Source of the DNA: Ferdinandcohnia sp047238305
Lineage (GTDB): Bacteria > Bacillota > Bacilli > Bacillales > Bacillaceae_L
Direction: 5' to 3'
DNA: 64,000 nt
Assembly (NCBI RefSeq): GCF_047238305.1
Contig: NZ_JBDFMO010000001.1
Coordinates: 4,030,001-4,094,000, forward strand
Shown one piece after another: positions 33,634 to 41,589 of this stretch (positions within the stretch are counted from its first letter, which is position 1; each line of letters starts with the position of its first letter). Position numbers and translations under genes: made by a program. The notes beneath the pieces are model-generated. The model worked only from the letters and a program-made list of their open reading frames with translations. It was not told where the DNA came from and ran no database searches.

Positions 33634-33653
33634 TTATCTTGAATTCAAGATAA
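33634..33653. promoter_or_regulatory. MhqR-type operator palindrome
   Basis: TTATCTTGAATTCAAGATAA is a perfect 20-bp palindrome directly upstream of mhqR. It differs by one base per half from the published B. subtilis MhqR box as I recall it (ATCTCGAATTCGAGAT). Confidence 0.8.
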
Positions 33654-33707
33654 TTTTACTAAATTATTATGTACTTTGTCAACCTTTGTTCTGTGACTTT
33701 TGTCACA

Positions 33708-33902
33708 TTAGCTTCTCGCGACTTCCGTATATCGATAAAGCACATCCCCACCATGTTGGGCAATCCCGCGAAAATGCTTGAAATCTTCCCTTTTGACCAA
33801 TGTCTTTCGAAACTCTAAAAATTGATCATTCTTCACCAAATATTCACTCAGTTCTCCATCTCGCAGTTTATTTAATATTTCATTTACAAATTGTTCATTC
33901 AT
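33708..33902 (-). CDS. hypothetical small protein (64 residues)
   Basis: The frame starts at ATG 33902 behind AAGAGGTGC and encodes a charged soluble protein (MNEQFVNEILNKLRDGELSEYLVKN, ending GIAQHGGDVLYRYTEVARS). I do not recognise the family. Predicted helices at the N-terminus and a conserved-looking HFRGIAQHGG segment suggest a real gene. It lies just upstream of mhqR in the same direction with a 91-base gap that contains the MhqR operator. Confidence 0.6.
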   Translation of the reverse strand: MNEQFVNEILNKLRDGELSEYLVKNDQFLEFRKTLVKREDFKHFRGIAQHGGDVLYRYTEVARS

Positions 33903-33980
33903 CGTAAGCACCTCTTTGTAAATTATAGTAGTTCATAGAAAGAGAAACAAGGCTAATACCCATTTATCCTGTGATTCTAC

Positions 33981-34006
33981 ACACATTACGCCAATAGGCA
34001 TATGAT
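33981..34006 (+). promoter_or_regulatory. possible sporulation promoter of the repeat-protein gene
   Basis: CATATGAT at 33999 resembles a sigma-K/E -10 element and AC lies about 14 bases upstream. This is a weak match, supported mainly by the coat-like nature of the gene. Confidence 0.3.
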
Positions 34007-34047
34007 GTGGGGAAAGTGTCTAGTAGGCCTTTATGATGAAGTAGGTA

Positions 34048-34079
34048 AAAGTTAACTTACTAAAGTAGCTAACTTTTTT
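34048..34079 (+). terminator. terminator-like hairpin in the leader of the repeat-protein gene
   Basis: AAAGTTA and TAACTTT pair, with further ACT/AGT pairing inside, followed by TTTTTT. It lies 32 bases before the start codon. Either an upstream short transcript ends here or the gene is attenuated. TAATACT at 34087 could serve as a -10 element after it. Confidence 0.5.
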
Positions 34080-34110
34080 ATCCTGATAATACTGTAGAGA
34101 GGTGGATTCT

Positions 34111-34641
34111 ATGAAAAATTACCAAAACGAAATGTTTATGAATCCGAATATGTACGGAGCACAACCTGGCGCGCAACAAAGTATAATGATTCCTCATGGA
34201 CCACATGGACCTGGCTGTACCTGCGGTCAACAGCAACTTGCACCTATGGGTGGACATGGAATGATGGGCGATCTTAATCCACAGGATCCTGATGTTGGAC
34301 CTATGATGGGTGGATTTCAAACTCAGGGACCAGGTGCTGGGCAGATGATGGGTGGATTCGCTCCTCAAACTCCTGGTGCTGGACCTATGATGGGTGGATT
34401 CGGACCTCAGGCTCCTGGTGTTGGACCTATGATGGGCGGATTTGGACCTCAAGCTCCTGGTGCTGGACCTATGATGGGCGGATTCGGACCTCAAGCTCCT
34501 GGTGCTGGACCTATGATGGGCGGATTCACTCCTCAAGGAGCCGGTATACCTGGCATGATGGCCCCTCAAGGTTATGGAATGACGCCAAACATGAGGGTAC
34601 CACATGGACCTCATGGGCCTGGTTGTACGTGTGGACAATAG
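34111..34641 (+). CDS. Gly/Met/Pro-rich tandem repeat protein, spore-coat-like
   Basis: The 176-residue protein is low complexity. Six imperfect repeats of about 14 residues (GPMMGGFGPQAPGA) occupy roughly residues 60-150. An identical block PHGPHGPGCTCGQ occurs at the N-terminal side (near 30) and again at the extreme C-terminus, each with a CTC pair that could crosslink or bind metal. The ATG follows GAGAGGTGG. Composition recalls spore coat or exosporium proteins, but I know no named homologue. A terminator-like hairpin precedes it and a terminator follows. Confidence 0.7.
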   Translation: MKNYQNEMFMNPNMYGAQPGAQQSIMIPHGPHGPGCTCGQQQLAPMGGHGMMGDLNPQDPDVGPMMGGFQTQGPGAGQMMGGFAPQTPGAGPMMGGFGPQAPGVGPMMGGFGPQAPGAGPMMGGFGPQAPGAGPMMGGFTPQGAGIPGMMAPQGYGMTPNMRVPHGPHGPGCTCGQ

Positions 34642-34691
34642 TATTTTAAATTTGCTAGACCTGACATGATGTGCAAGGTAAATAAGGAATG

Positions 34692-34720
34692 AAGGTGCCT
34701 CTTTTTAGGGACACCTTTTT
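34692..34720. terminator. terminator between the repeat protein and the patatin-like gene
   Basis: AAGGTG and CACCTT with inner CCTC/GGGA partial pairing are followed by TTT on the plus strand. Confidence 0.65.
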
Positions 34721-34722
34721 GC

Positions 34723-35574
34723 TTAAGCCATTAACCATTTCTGAAACTTATCAAACTGCTCTGCAGCGTCCGTCAGTCCAAGTTCATATAAATTTGTTAA
34801 TTTCGCAGGATTTTTTTCAACGCGCCCTACCTCTAGTGGTACAGTTGGACTAAACACAAAAATCCTTCCTGCTTTTTCTTCTTGATCCAAATACGCTAGT
34901 GTATCATTATAACGCTTATAGCGTGTTTCCATTGCTTTTACTAGGTGAGGATATTGCTTAAAAGCTCGTCTGACAACCCAAGTCATATTAGACTTCTTTT
35001 TCAAATAACCACGATTTCGAGTTAAAATGACCACATTTTTTGAATTTCCATCCTGCTGTGCTTTTATCAACGGAATCGGATCTGTAATCCCGCCATCTAA
35101 TAATTTTTTCCCTTTGAATTCAATGATTGGAGCAACAAATGGCAATGAACTTGATGCACGAATGACCTTAAGCATGTCATTTCCATAATCCTCTTTATTA
35201 AAATACATGGGTTCCCCTGTTTCACAATCGGTTGTTCCCACAACAAATTCTTCTTTTGATTGATAAAAAGTATCATAGTCATATGGGACATGTTTATTTG
35301 GAATCTCATCAAAAATAAAATCCATCCCAAATAATTGCTTATGTTTTACAAAATTACGGAATGATAAATAGTTTGGGTGATTGACATAATCAATATTAAC
35401 CGTACGATTTCTTCCCATTTGCCTTGAAAGGTAAGACGCTGCCATACAAGCACCTGCCGATACACCAACAACATATGGGAAATATAAATCCTGTTCCATA
35501 AAATATTCAAGGATGCCTGCTGTGTACACGCCACGCATTCCTCCACCTTCTAAAACCAATCCTACGTCTTTCAC
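34723..35574 (-). CDS. patatin-like phospholipase family protein
   Basis: The 283-residue protein has the patatin Ser-Asp dyad: oxyanion loop EGGGMRGVYTAG near residue 8, nucleophile elbow GVSAGA near 38, and the Asp in DGGITDPIPL near 165. It resembles bacterial YjjU/YqhO-type hydrolases that act on lipid acyl esters in the cytoplasm. It has no signal peptide. The ATG follows AAGGAGAG. It is divergent from ykvS and separated from it by a 216-base AT-rich gap with no recognisable site. Confidence 0.88.
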   Translation of the reverse strand: MKDVGLVLEGGGMRGVYTAGILEYFMEQDLYFPYVVGVSAGACMAASYLSRQMGRNRTVNIDYVNHPNYLSFRNFVKHKQLFGMDFIFDEIPNKHVPYDYDTFYQSKEEFVVGTTDCETGEPMYFNKEDYGNDMLKVIRASSSLPFVAPIIEFKGKKLLDGGITDPIPLIKAQQDGNSKNVVILTRNRGYLKKKSNMTWVVRRAFKQYPHLVKAMETRYKRYNDTLAYLDQEEKAGRIFVFSPTVPLEVGRVEKNPAKLTNLYELGLTDAAEQFDKFQKWLMA

Positions 35575-35790
35575 TATTATTCTCTCCTTCTAACAAGGCT
35601 TACTTCCAAACTATAAATAAATAATGAAGGCTTGTCACATTATTTACAAATTTTTTATAATAAAATATCTATGAAAACGCTTTACATAATAACAAAAGTA
35701 AGGCAAAATATAAAAAAATGGATTTTTTGTAAATAAAAGCACTTTATGAACTTTATTGAAGATTCATAGAATGTGATGGAGGGCGACATG

Positions 35791-35973
35791 ATGAAAATTG
35801 CAGAAATTGGGGATATCATTGAGTTCAAAGAGGGCCTAAAAGGCATTGTCGAAAAGGTTAACGAAAACTCGGTTATCGTAGACTTAACATATATGGACAA
35901 TTATAGAGATCTTGAATTAGAGAGTCGTACAGTTGTTAATCACAAAAACTATAAGATTGTCACAACAATATAA
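35791..35973 (+). CDS. ykvS: DUF2187 family protein YkvS
   Basis: The 60-residue protein reads MKIAEIGDIIEFKEGLKGIV, then NENSVIVDLTYMDNYRDL and TVVNHKNYKIV, a small beta-barrel-like DUF2187 domain close to YkvS of B. subtilis. Function unknown. Two adjacent ATGs lie after GGAGGG; the second is placed 7 bases from it. It is monocistronic, with a terminator right after the stop. Confidence 0.85.
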   Translation: MKIAEIGDIIEFKEGLKGIVEKVNENSVIVDLTYMDNYRDLELESRTVVNHKNYKIVTTI

Positions 35974-35975
35974 TG

Positions 35976-36010
35976 AAAAGGGAGCTGATTCAATAATCGG
36001 CTCCCTTTTT
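35976..36010. terminator. terminator between convergent ykvS and rarD
   Basis: GGGAGC and GCTCCC with flanking A-run and T-run form a bidirectional terminator. Confidence 0.85.
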
Positions 36011-36014
36011 GTAT

Positions 36015-36956
36015 TTATGCCCCTAATGATTTATTTTTCACAAATTTAGGTTCGAGCGAAGTTAGAAATCTAGATTTTGAGAATGAGTAGATTAATAGTG
36101 CTGTCCAGATAAAAACAAAAGTGGCGAAATGAACCTTTGTGAAATGCTCATGATATAGAAAGACTCCCAATAGAAGACTTATTGTCGGCGCAATATATTG
36201 AAGAATCCCCACCACAGAAAGTGGAATTCTGTTTGCTCCAGCCGCAAACCAAAGTAACGGCAATGCGGTTACAACCCCTGCCCCCATTAGCAATAACTGC
36301 ACGTCAATAGTGGATCCTAAAAAGGAATCGACTCCTCCCTTATATAGGGTTGCCAGATAAATAAGTGCAATTGGTGCAACCACCATTGTTTCCATCGCCA
36401 AACCTATCAATGAATCAAGCTTTGCAAGTTTCTTTGTTAACCCATAAAACCCAAAGCTTAATGCAAGTGTAATCGCCACCCAAGGGAAACTTCCATACTG
36501 GATGGTCAAAATAAGAACTCCAATACCAGCTAACGCAAATGAAATCCCCTGCCAAAACAGGATTCGTTCCTTAAGTACAATGATTCCCAGTAGTACGCTA
36601 ACCAATGGGTTGATGTAATACCCTAGGCTAGCATCAATAATATGATCCGTATTTACCGCCCAAATATAAGTAGCCCAGTTGATTGTAATAAGGAAGGAAG
36701 AACCCACTATCCCAATTAGTTTCAATTTGTTTTTTACAACCTCTTTAAGGCTTTTTATAAATTGTTTCCCTTTCCTTGAAACAAGGATTACTAAAAGCAC
36801 AAAAACAAGGGACCAAATTATTCGATGTCCAAGTATTTCGAATGCTGGGACAAAGTCGATTAACTTCCAATAAAGAGGCAGTACCCCCCATGCAATATAG
36901 GCAATCGTGGTGTATAGGATACCTAATTTATATTCCCTCATGTCATCTTGTTCCAT
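36015..36956 (-). CDS. rarD: RarD-type EamA transporter
   Basis: The 313-residue membrane protein has ten predicted segments and the RarD layout: GILYTTIAYIAWGVLPLYWKL at the N-terminus, INWATYIWAVNTDHIIDASLGYYINPLVSVLLG in the first repeat and FAAGANRIPLSVVGILQYIAPTISLLLG in the second. RarD members are drug/metabolite superfamily exporters with mostly unknown substrates. The ATG at 36956 has AAGG six bases upstream. Long tandem repeats fill the region upstream of it. Confidence 0.88.
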   Translation of the reverse strand: MEQDDMREYKLGILYTTIAYIAWGVLPLYWKLIDFVPAFEILGHRIIWSLVFVLLVILVSRKGKQFIKSLKEVVKNKLKLIGIVGSSFLITINWATYIWAVNTDHIIDASLGYYINPLVSVLLGIIVLKERILFWQGISFALAGIGVLILTIQYGSFPWVAITLALSFGFYGLTKKLAKLDSLIGLAMETMVVAPIALIYLATLYKGGVDSFLGSTIDVQLLLMGAGVVTALPLLWFAAGANRIPLSVVGILQYIAPTISLLLGVFLYHEHFTKVHFATFVFIWTALLIYSFSKSRFLTSLEPKFVKNKSLGA

Positions 36957-37055
36957 ATTGAACCTTCTTTCCAATTCAAGTTATACCATTGGTTAATTAT
37001 ATTTCGGTCCCCGATATTTCTCAACGAAAATGAATTGGAAATTTGAGATTGATGG

Positions 37056-37285
37056 ATGGGAGTGTCATCCGCGATCTCTGGAGGTGCGTTTTGTTCCATT
37101 TTTTAGGAGGTTGATGGTGCTCTGTGCTCTTTGGACGTACACCTCGTTCCATTTTTTAGGAAGTTGGTGGTGCTCCATGCTCTCTGGAGGTACACTTCAT
37201 TCCATTTTTTAGGAGGCTGGTGGTACTCCATGCTCTTTGGACGTACACCTCGCTCCATTTTTTAGGAAGTTGGTGGTCTCCAGAC
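37056..37285. repeat. 53-bp tandem array
   Basis: TTCCATTTTTTAGGA recurs at a strict 53-bp spacing (CC of the motif at 37096, 37149, 37202 and 37255). A degenerate half-unit precedes it. Units vary at about 10 percent of positions (for example TTGGACGTACACCTCG against CTGGAGGTACACTTCA). The frame on the plus strand is a by-product of the repeat. Confidence 0.88.
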
Positions 37286-37298
37286 ACTTAATCGCCTT

Positions 37299-37455
37299 CA
37301 CTTTTGGATATATTTGGAAATACATCGCTTATAAACCTCGCTTTTCACAACACTTTTGGATATAATTAGGAAAACCCATCACATAAACCTCTTTTACACC
37401 ACCACTTCTGGAATAACCGGAAATCCCCTCTCACAGTCACACCATTTCGATATCC
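37299..37455. repeat. degenerate 52-bp tandem array next to the 53-bp array
   Basis: CTTTTGGATAT occurs at 37301 and 37353, a related CTTCTGGAATA at 37405, and TTTCGATAT at 37446, giving steps of 52, 52 and about 40. GGAAA follows at a fixed distance in each. The units are more diverged than those of the 53-bp array, as if older. Confidence 0.65.
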
Positions 37456-37475
37456 CCCGGAAATCCGCCCTCCCC

Positions 37476-37504
37476 AAAAAAACACACCCCATAACAGAGG
37501 TGTG
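37476..37504 (-). terminator. terminator after the DUF6254 gene
   Basis: CACACC and GGTGTG with partial extension are followed by seven T residues on the minus strand. Confidence 0.75.
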
Positions 37505-37517
37505 CGCCAACTTCATT

Positions 37518-37643
37518 CTATTCTTTTGTATCCTTCCCTGCTTCTTCAGCCAGCTGTTCAAATGATTTTACCTTGCCATGGGGATTTTGGGATTGTTTGC
37601 GAACTGTCCATTGGCGTTCTTGTTGGCGTTTAGATTGTGTCAT
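37518..37643 (-). CDS. DUF6254-like very small basic protein (41 residues)
   Basis: An ATG nine bases after AAGGAG opens a frame reading MTQSKRQQERQWTVRKQSQ and then NPHGKVKSFEQLAEEAGKD. The core QWTVRKQSQNPHGKVKSF matches my memory of the DUF6254 family of Bacillaceae, which is found as a very short protein. Function unknown. It has a good binding site and its own terminator, so it is real despite its size. Confidence 0.75.
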   Translation of the reverse strand: MTQSKRQQERQWTVRKQSQNPHGKVKSFEQLAEEAGKDTKE

Positions 37644-37768
37644 ATCGAACATCTCCTTCTTTCAAATCATCATCATTAGGATGAGTCGCCACCAGATATT
37701 TATTCTAAAAAAATCACACTCATGATAAAATAAACAGCGATACATCTTACCAAAAGAGGAAAACACAC

Positions 37769-38368
37769 ATGCAAAAAAACTTTTTTCTACTATTTATACT
37801 TGTACATATTTTACTCGCCATTAGTTTTCTATCGGACCTTCCATTTTGGACCATGTTCAGTATATCCTTTTTCCTTTTATCAATTGCAGCCATCCGATAC
37901 GGCCATTTTGATACCAAAAACATTTCAATTTCAAACATAGCGATTTCTATACTTTCCGGACTTCTCATGTACGGACTCTTTTTTATCGGTAAAATAGGCT
38001 CCGAACTCCTATTTCCTAATCAAATATCAGATGTTGCTGCTTTATATATGAAGGTTCAACCTCAGCTAACTTGGCATTTTGTTGCATTGTTTCTCATCAT
38101 CATTCCTGGTGAGGAGTTATTTTGGCGAGGCTATATTCAGAAGAAGGTTGAAATTCATTTCGAAAATAAGCTACTAGTGATCGTCATTTCCTCACTTTTA
38201 TATATGTCGGCAAATATTTATACCTTTAACCCACTCTTTTTGTTAGCGACATTTGCTGGAGGAGTAGTTTGGGGAACCTTATATATGTGGAAACGCAATA
38301 TCCTTTTAATAATCCTTTCTCACCTTGTGTTCAACTTATTTTTTCTTGTGCTTTTCCCCATCTTTTAA
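37769..38368 (+). CDS. CPBP (Abi/CaaX-like) family membrane protein with altered motif 2
   Basis: The 199-residue protein has six hydrophobic segments and the first CPBP motif EELFWRGYI (about residue 115). The third-motif region reads ILSHLVFNLFF. The second motif, normally with a histidine (FxxAH), appears here as LLYMSANIY, with asparagine in that place. Members are intramembrane proteases or non-catalytic relatives, sometimes linked to bacteriocin self-immunity. The missing histidine makes protease activity uncertain. It is a single gene with a weak binding site (AAGAGG). Confidence 0.75.
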   Translation: MQKNFFLLFILVHILLAISFLSDLPFWTMFSISFFLLSIAAIRYGHFDTKNISISNIAISILSGLLMYGLFFIGKIGSELLFPNQISDVAALYMKVQPQLTWHFVALFLIIIPGEELFWRGYIQKKVEIHFENKLLVIVISSLLYMSANIYTFNPLFLLATFAGGVVWGTLYMWKRNILLIILSHLVFNLFFLVLFPIF

Positions 38369-38370
38369 AA

Positions 38371-38416
38371 AACAAAAGGAAATCGAAGAATGATAAAAGT
38401 CCATCCTCCGATTTCC
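38371..38416 (-). terminator. terminator after the AbgB-like amidohydrolase gene
   Basis: GGAAATCG and CGATTTCC form an 8-bp stem with a long loop. The T-rich tract CCTTTTGTTTTTT lies on the minus-strand side. Confidence 0.6.
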
Positions 38417-38436
38417 TATTCCATGTATTTCTTAAT

Positions 38437-39846
38437 TTAACCCAACATAACTTTTTCTACATTTTTGGGTGGTTTCACGTTGTCAGGTATACCCGCTACA
38501 TACGGATTATCTTTTGTGGATAAGGAAAACTCCTTTTTAGCTTGTTCAAGTACTTGATCCTTATTTAGTAATAAATCATACGCAGATAATGCCATTGTTT
38601 GGGCGGCTAAGTGCATCCCCTTAAAACCGATCGACGATCCAAAAGAAGCGGTTGCCTGCCATGTATGTACTTGTACTCCAATTGGGGCACAAGTTGTCAT
38701 GATTTGCCCAACCGGGGTAATCCAACTAACATCGCCAACATCGGTAGAACCAGCTAAAGATTTTCCCTTTGTTTGTTTATCATTTTGATAGGTGACCGGT
38801 AGAATTTCACTGTTTGCCTGTTGTGCCATTTTTACGATCGTAGGATCTATCGTCTTTACTAATGCCTGAGCAAATTCCTCTTCTTCTACAGTAAACACTA
38901 AAGGGTCTGCTAGTATCATATTTTCATACATGAGGTCATTTAAAGCTTCATTTGGCAGAGTGTTATAAGGAAATGCATCAATTTCCCAATAAACCTCTGT
39001 TTCTGTCATGAGAGCTGCCCCTTTAGCAATATTTTGAACTCTTCTTAGTATGTCTTCCACTTGTTCCTTTGTGGCAGCCCGTAAATAATACCAAACACTC
39101 GCATGCTCTGGGACAATATTTGGTGCAAGTCCCCCATTTGTAATGACATAATGGATTCTTGTGCCGTCTACAACATGCTCTCGTAAATAATTAGCTCCGA
39201 CATTCATCAATTCAACCGCATCCAGTGCACTTCTCCCTGCATGTGGTGATGAAGCGGCATGTGCTGGAATCCCTTTAAAATGAAACTTAATGGACACCAT
39301 AGCTTGCATGCTCCTATTTACCACCATGTTTGATGTCCAGGGGTGCCAAGTTAAAGCGCAATCCAAATCATCAAATACGCCTTCTTTTGCCATATACGTT
39401 TTTCCAGACAAAACTTCTTCTGCAGGACACCCATAATACCGAATCGTACCAGCTAGATTAAATTCCTCCATCGTGTTTTTTAACGCTACCACAGCTTCTA
39501 CACCTGCGGTTCCAAGTAAATTATGGCCACAGCCGTGACCTGGTCCGTCCATTTCTACTTGTTCCTGAACGGTTTTAACGGCTTGGGAAAGTCCGGGTAA
39601 TGCATCATATTCTCCTAGTATCCCAATGATTGGTTTCCCTAAACCGTATTCCGCTACAAAAGCTGTAGATATTCCACCAATTGATGCTTGAATACGAAAT
39701 CCTTCTTCTTTTAATTTTGAAACTTGCAAGTTACAAGCATAGCTTTCTTCGTATGCAACTTGCGGATTCTCCCATATCTTTTTAGCCATTTCCGTAAATT
39801 CAGACTGATCATTTCTTATCGATTGCACTATTTTTTGTTTACCCAT
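38437..39846 (-). CDS. M20 family amidohydrolase, AbgB-like
   Basis: The 469-residue protein matches the M20D family of AbgB, which hydrolyses p-aminobenzoyl-glutamate and related amides. The metal site includes GHGCGHNLLG (about residue 103), GEYDALPG near 78, the AEEVLSGK segment near 142, and HPWTSN near 168. A C-terminal region includes STDVGDVSW and HTWQATA. The start has no strong binding site; a GAAGGAG lies 30 bases upstream. It ends a three-gene minus-strand operon with two membrane proteins, so it likely acts on a compound that they import. Confidence 0.87.
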   Translation of the reverse strand: MGKQKIVQSIRNDQSEFTEMAKKIWENPQVAYEESYACNLQVSKLKEEGFRIQASIGGISTAFVAEYGLGKPIIGILGEYDALPGLSQAVKTVQEQVEMDGPGHGCGHNLLGTAGVEAVVALKNTMEEFNLAGTIRYYGCPAEEVLSGKTYMAKEGVFDDLDCALTWHPWTSNMVVNRSMQAMVSIKFHFKGIPAHAASSPHAGRSALDAVELMNVGANYLREHVVDGTRIHYVITNGGLAPNIVPEHASVWYYLRAATKEQVEDILRRVQNIAKGAALMTETEVYWEIDAFPYNTLPNEALNDLMYENMILADPLVFTVEEEEFAQALVKTIDPTIVKMAQQANSEILPVTYQNDKQTKGKSLAGSTDVGDVSWITPVGQIMTTCAPIGVQVHTWQATASFGSSIGFKGMHLAAQTMALSAYDLLLNKDQVLEQAKKEFSLSTKDNPYVAGIPDNVKPPKNVEKVMLG

Positions 39847-39910
39847 CCGTTATATCCATTTACTAATGGATTCACACTCCTTCCAAATCTACTAAGTCGA
39901 TACCAACACC

Positions 39911-40633
39911 TTACTTATTTTTCTCTTGTTTTTTGATCTTCTCTAAAAGTAGACAAACTACAACTGTTCCGAGTATGCAGACAAACGTTTGGAAAGCACG
40001 AGGTACAGGACCTAAATTAACAAATAAACCAAATGCAATTCCGATTACACCAAACAGTGGTTTTTTGATTGCAAATTGTGCAATTACCCCTCCGAAAATA
40101 GCAGGAAGAACAAAGCTTAAACTATTTAGAATGGATTCCGGCAATATCGTGAGAATGAATGAGCCACTTAAAATAGCTAAAATAAGAATAATCGCGTTCA
40201 TGATTGATGCTGTGGAAATGGCCAATGCAGCTGTAATTTCACCCTTTTTTGTTCCAGGTTCCGCATTAACGACTCGTTGAGCAACCGATGCACATGGTAG
40301 ACACATATTTCCAATGTTACCTGTAAGAAAGGCAATATATGTACCAGAAACACCCAAAACCGGATAATAGCTAATCGGTTCTAGTACCCAAACAAACATA
40401 ATGATGGCTGCATAGGCTGTAAACCCAGAGATAATCGTGGACCAACCAGGATGATAGCCAAGAACAAATGAGAGATATGAGGGCACAAGTAATGTTAATG
40501 CTATGACTGACCAGATTGTTAGACGTCCCCAAAAATGAGACTTTAATTGAAAGGTATCAAAATCCATAGCTGACTCTTGCGTGCTTGGTACAGTTTGGTT
40601 TATAGATAAATTTTCCCCTCTATTCACTTGCAT
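39911..40633 (-). CDS. putative permease partner of the DUF5058 protein
   Basis: The 240-residue protein has about six membrane segments and a polar 30-residue N-terminus. Conserved-looking loops are YYPVLGVSGTYIAFLTGNIGNMCLPCASVAQ and AEPGTKKGEITAALAISTASI. I do not recognise a named family. Its fixed position between a DUF5058 gene (21 bases upstream) and an AbgB-like gene suggests that it is the second subunit of a transporter or exporter for the amidohydrolase substrate. That is inference from operon structure. Confidence 0.65.
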   Translation of the reverse strand: MQVNRGENLSINQTVPSTQESAMDFDTFQLKSHFWGRLTIWSVIALTLLVPSYLSFVLGYHPGWSTIISGFTAYAAIIMFVWVLEPISYYPVLGVSGTYIAFLTGNIGNMCLPCASVAQRVVNAEPGTKKGEITAALAISTASIMNAIILILAILSGSFILTILPESILNSLSFVLPAIFGGVIAQFAIKKPLFGVIGIAFGLFVNLGPVPRAFQTFVCILGTVVVCLLLEKIKKQEKNK

Positions 40634-40654
40634 GTAGTTCTCCTACCTTTCTTT

Positions 40655-41371
40655 TTAAGAAATTAAATAACCTGCTATCATTCCGACAATAATTACCAGT
40701 CCTAATGACCATTCTTTTAACCATCTTAGTTGGGATTTATCTCCAATCCATATAATGAGAGGCATCGTAATAAAGGCAACAATAAAAACAATGAAATGAC
40801 TTAGACCTTTTACCATTTCTCCTCCACCAAGGTAACTAAAAGCCCCTATCATAGCAGCAACAGAAACGGTACTTAACATTGTTACATTTTTAGGATTGGC
40901 TTCTGCTTTTTTCTGTATCTTTCCTAATGACTTAGTAAATAGAGCAACAAATAACAACCATCCCATTCCCCCAAGACACATGACCCAAACAGCATTCGTA
41001 AAGGCTTGTAAATTATAATCAGGGGATCCTAAATCAACACCAGCGGCTTTTGACCCAATACTTGCACCTACTGTTTCGATTGCAGCATTTCCAATAATCG
41101 AGATTCGCATTAGTGTAGTAGGGCTACCAATTAATGAAATCATAGAAATAGCAACAACAATGATGGCTAAAGATGGTCCAAGTGAACTAATCGCGCCGGC
41201 TCTGATCGCAGACTTTACCTCTGCTGATGACATACCAACGGATTGACTTGTCTTTGAAGCAAGTCGAATAAAAGTAATCCCTTGAAAAATGACGATACCA
41301 ACTACCAGTGAAGCTAAGATCCAAAGTGGTAAGCTATTTGCCGTTTGTAATACTTTTTCCAAATTAAACAT
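40655..41371 (-). CDS. DUF5058 family membrane protein
   Basis: The 238-residue protein has six to seven hydrophobic segments. The N-terminal half reads WILASLVVGIVIFQGITFIRLASK and AIRAGAISSLGPSLAIIVVAISM; the C-terminal half ends LKEWSLGLVIIVGMIAGYLIS. I assign DUF5058 from memory of such proteins next to M20 amidohydrolases. It is the first gene of the operon with the putative permease and the AbgB-like gene. The ATG follows AGGAGG. The divergent GAF/PucR regulator gene lies upstream, 218 bases away. Confidence 0.7.
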   Translation of the reverse strand: MFNLEKVLQTANSLPLWILASLVVGIVIFQGITFIRLASKTSQSVGMSSAEVKSAIRAGAISSLGPSLAIIVVAISMISLIGSPTTLMRISIIGNAAIETVGASIGSKAAGVDLGSPDYNLQAFTNAVWVMCLGGMGWLLFVALFTKSLGKIQKKAEANPKNVTMLSTVSVAAMIGAFSYLGGGEMVKGLSHFIVFIVAFITMPLIIWIGDKSQLRWLKEWSLGLVIIVGMIAGYLIS

Positions 41372-41589
41372 CCTCCTTTTCCATATTCTCCAAGTGTAAA
41401 ATAATTCTCCTACATCTTTTCTTGAATTCCCCCTTTTAAAGTAAGCGCATTCAAAATATTTAAAGTATGAAATTCTATATATTCTAATTTTTATAGTAAT
41501 TTATCGAATCAACTATTACAATGTATTATAATACATATATAATTCAGAAAAAACAGAACTTTCTATATATAAATGTCCTGGAGGTTAGA

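Noticed and set aside
34078..34638. 186-residue frame on the minus strand opposite the repeat protein (SLRSESAHHRS repeats).
   Set aside because: It is the antisense shadow of the repeat; no ribosome binding site, and the plus-strand frame has one plus cysteine-bearing conserved ends.
37030..37212. 60-residue frame across the 53-bp array.
   Set aside because: 53 is not a multiple of three, so the frame changes between units and no repeat protein results.
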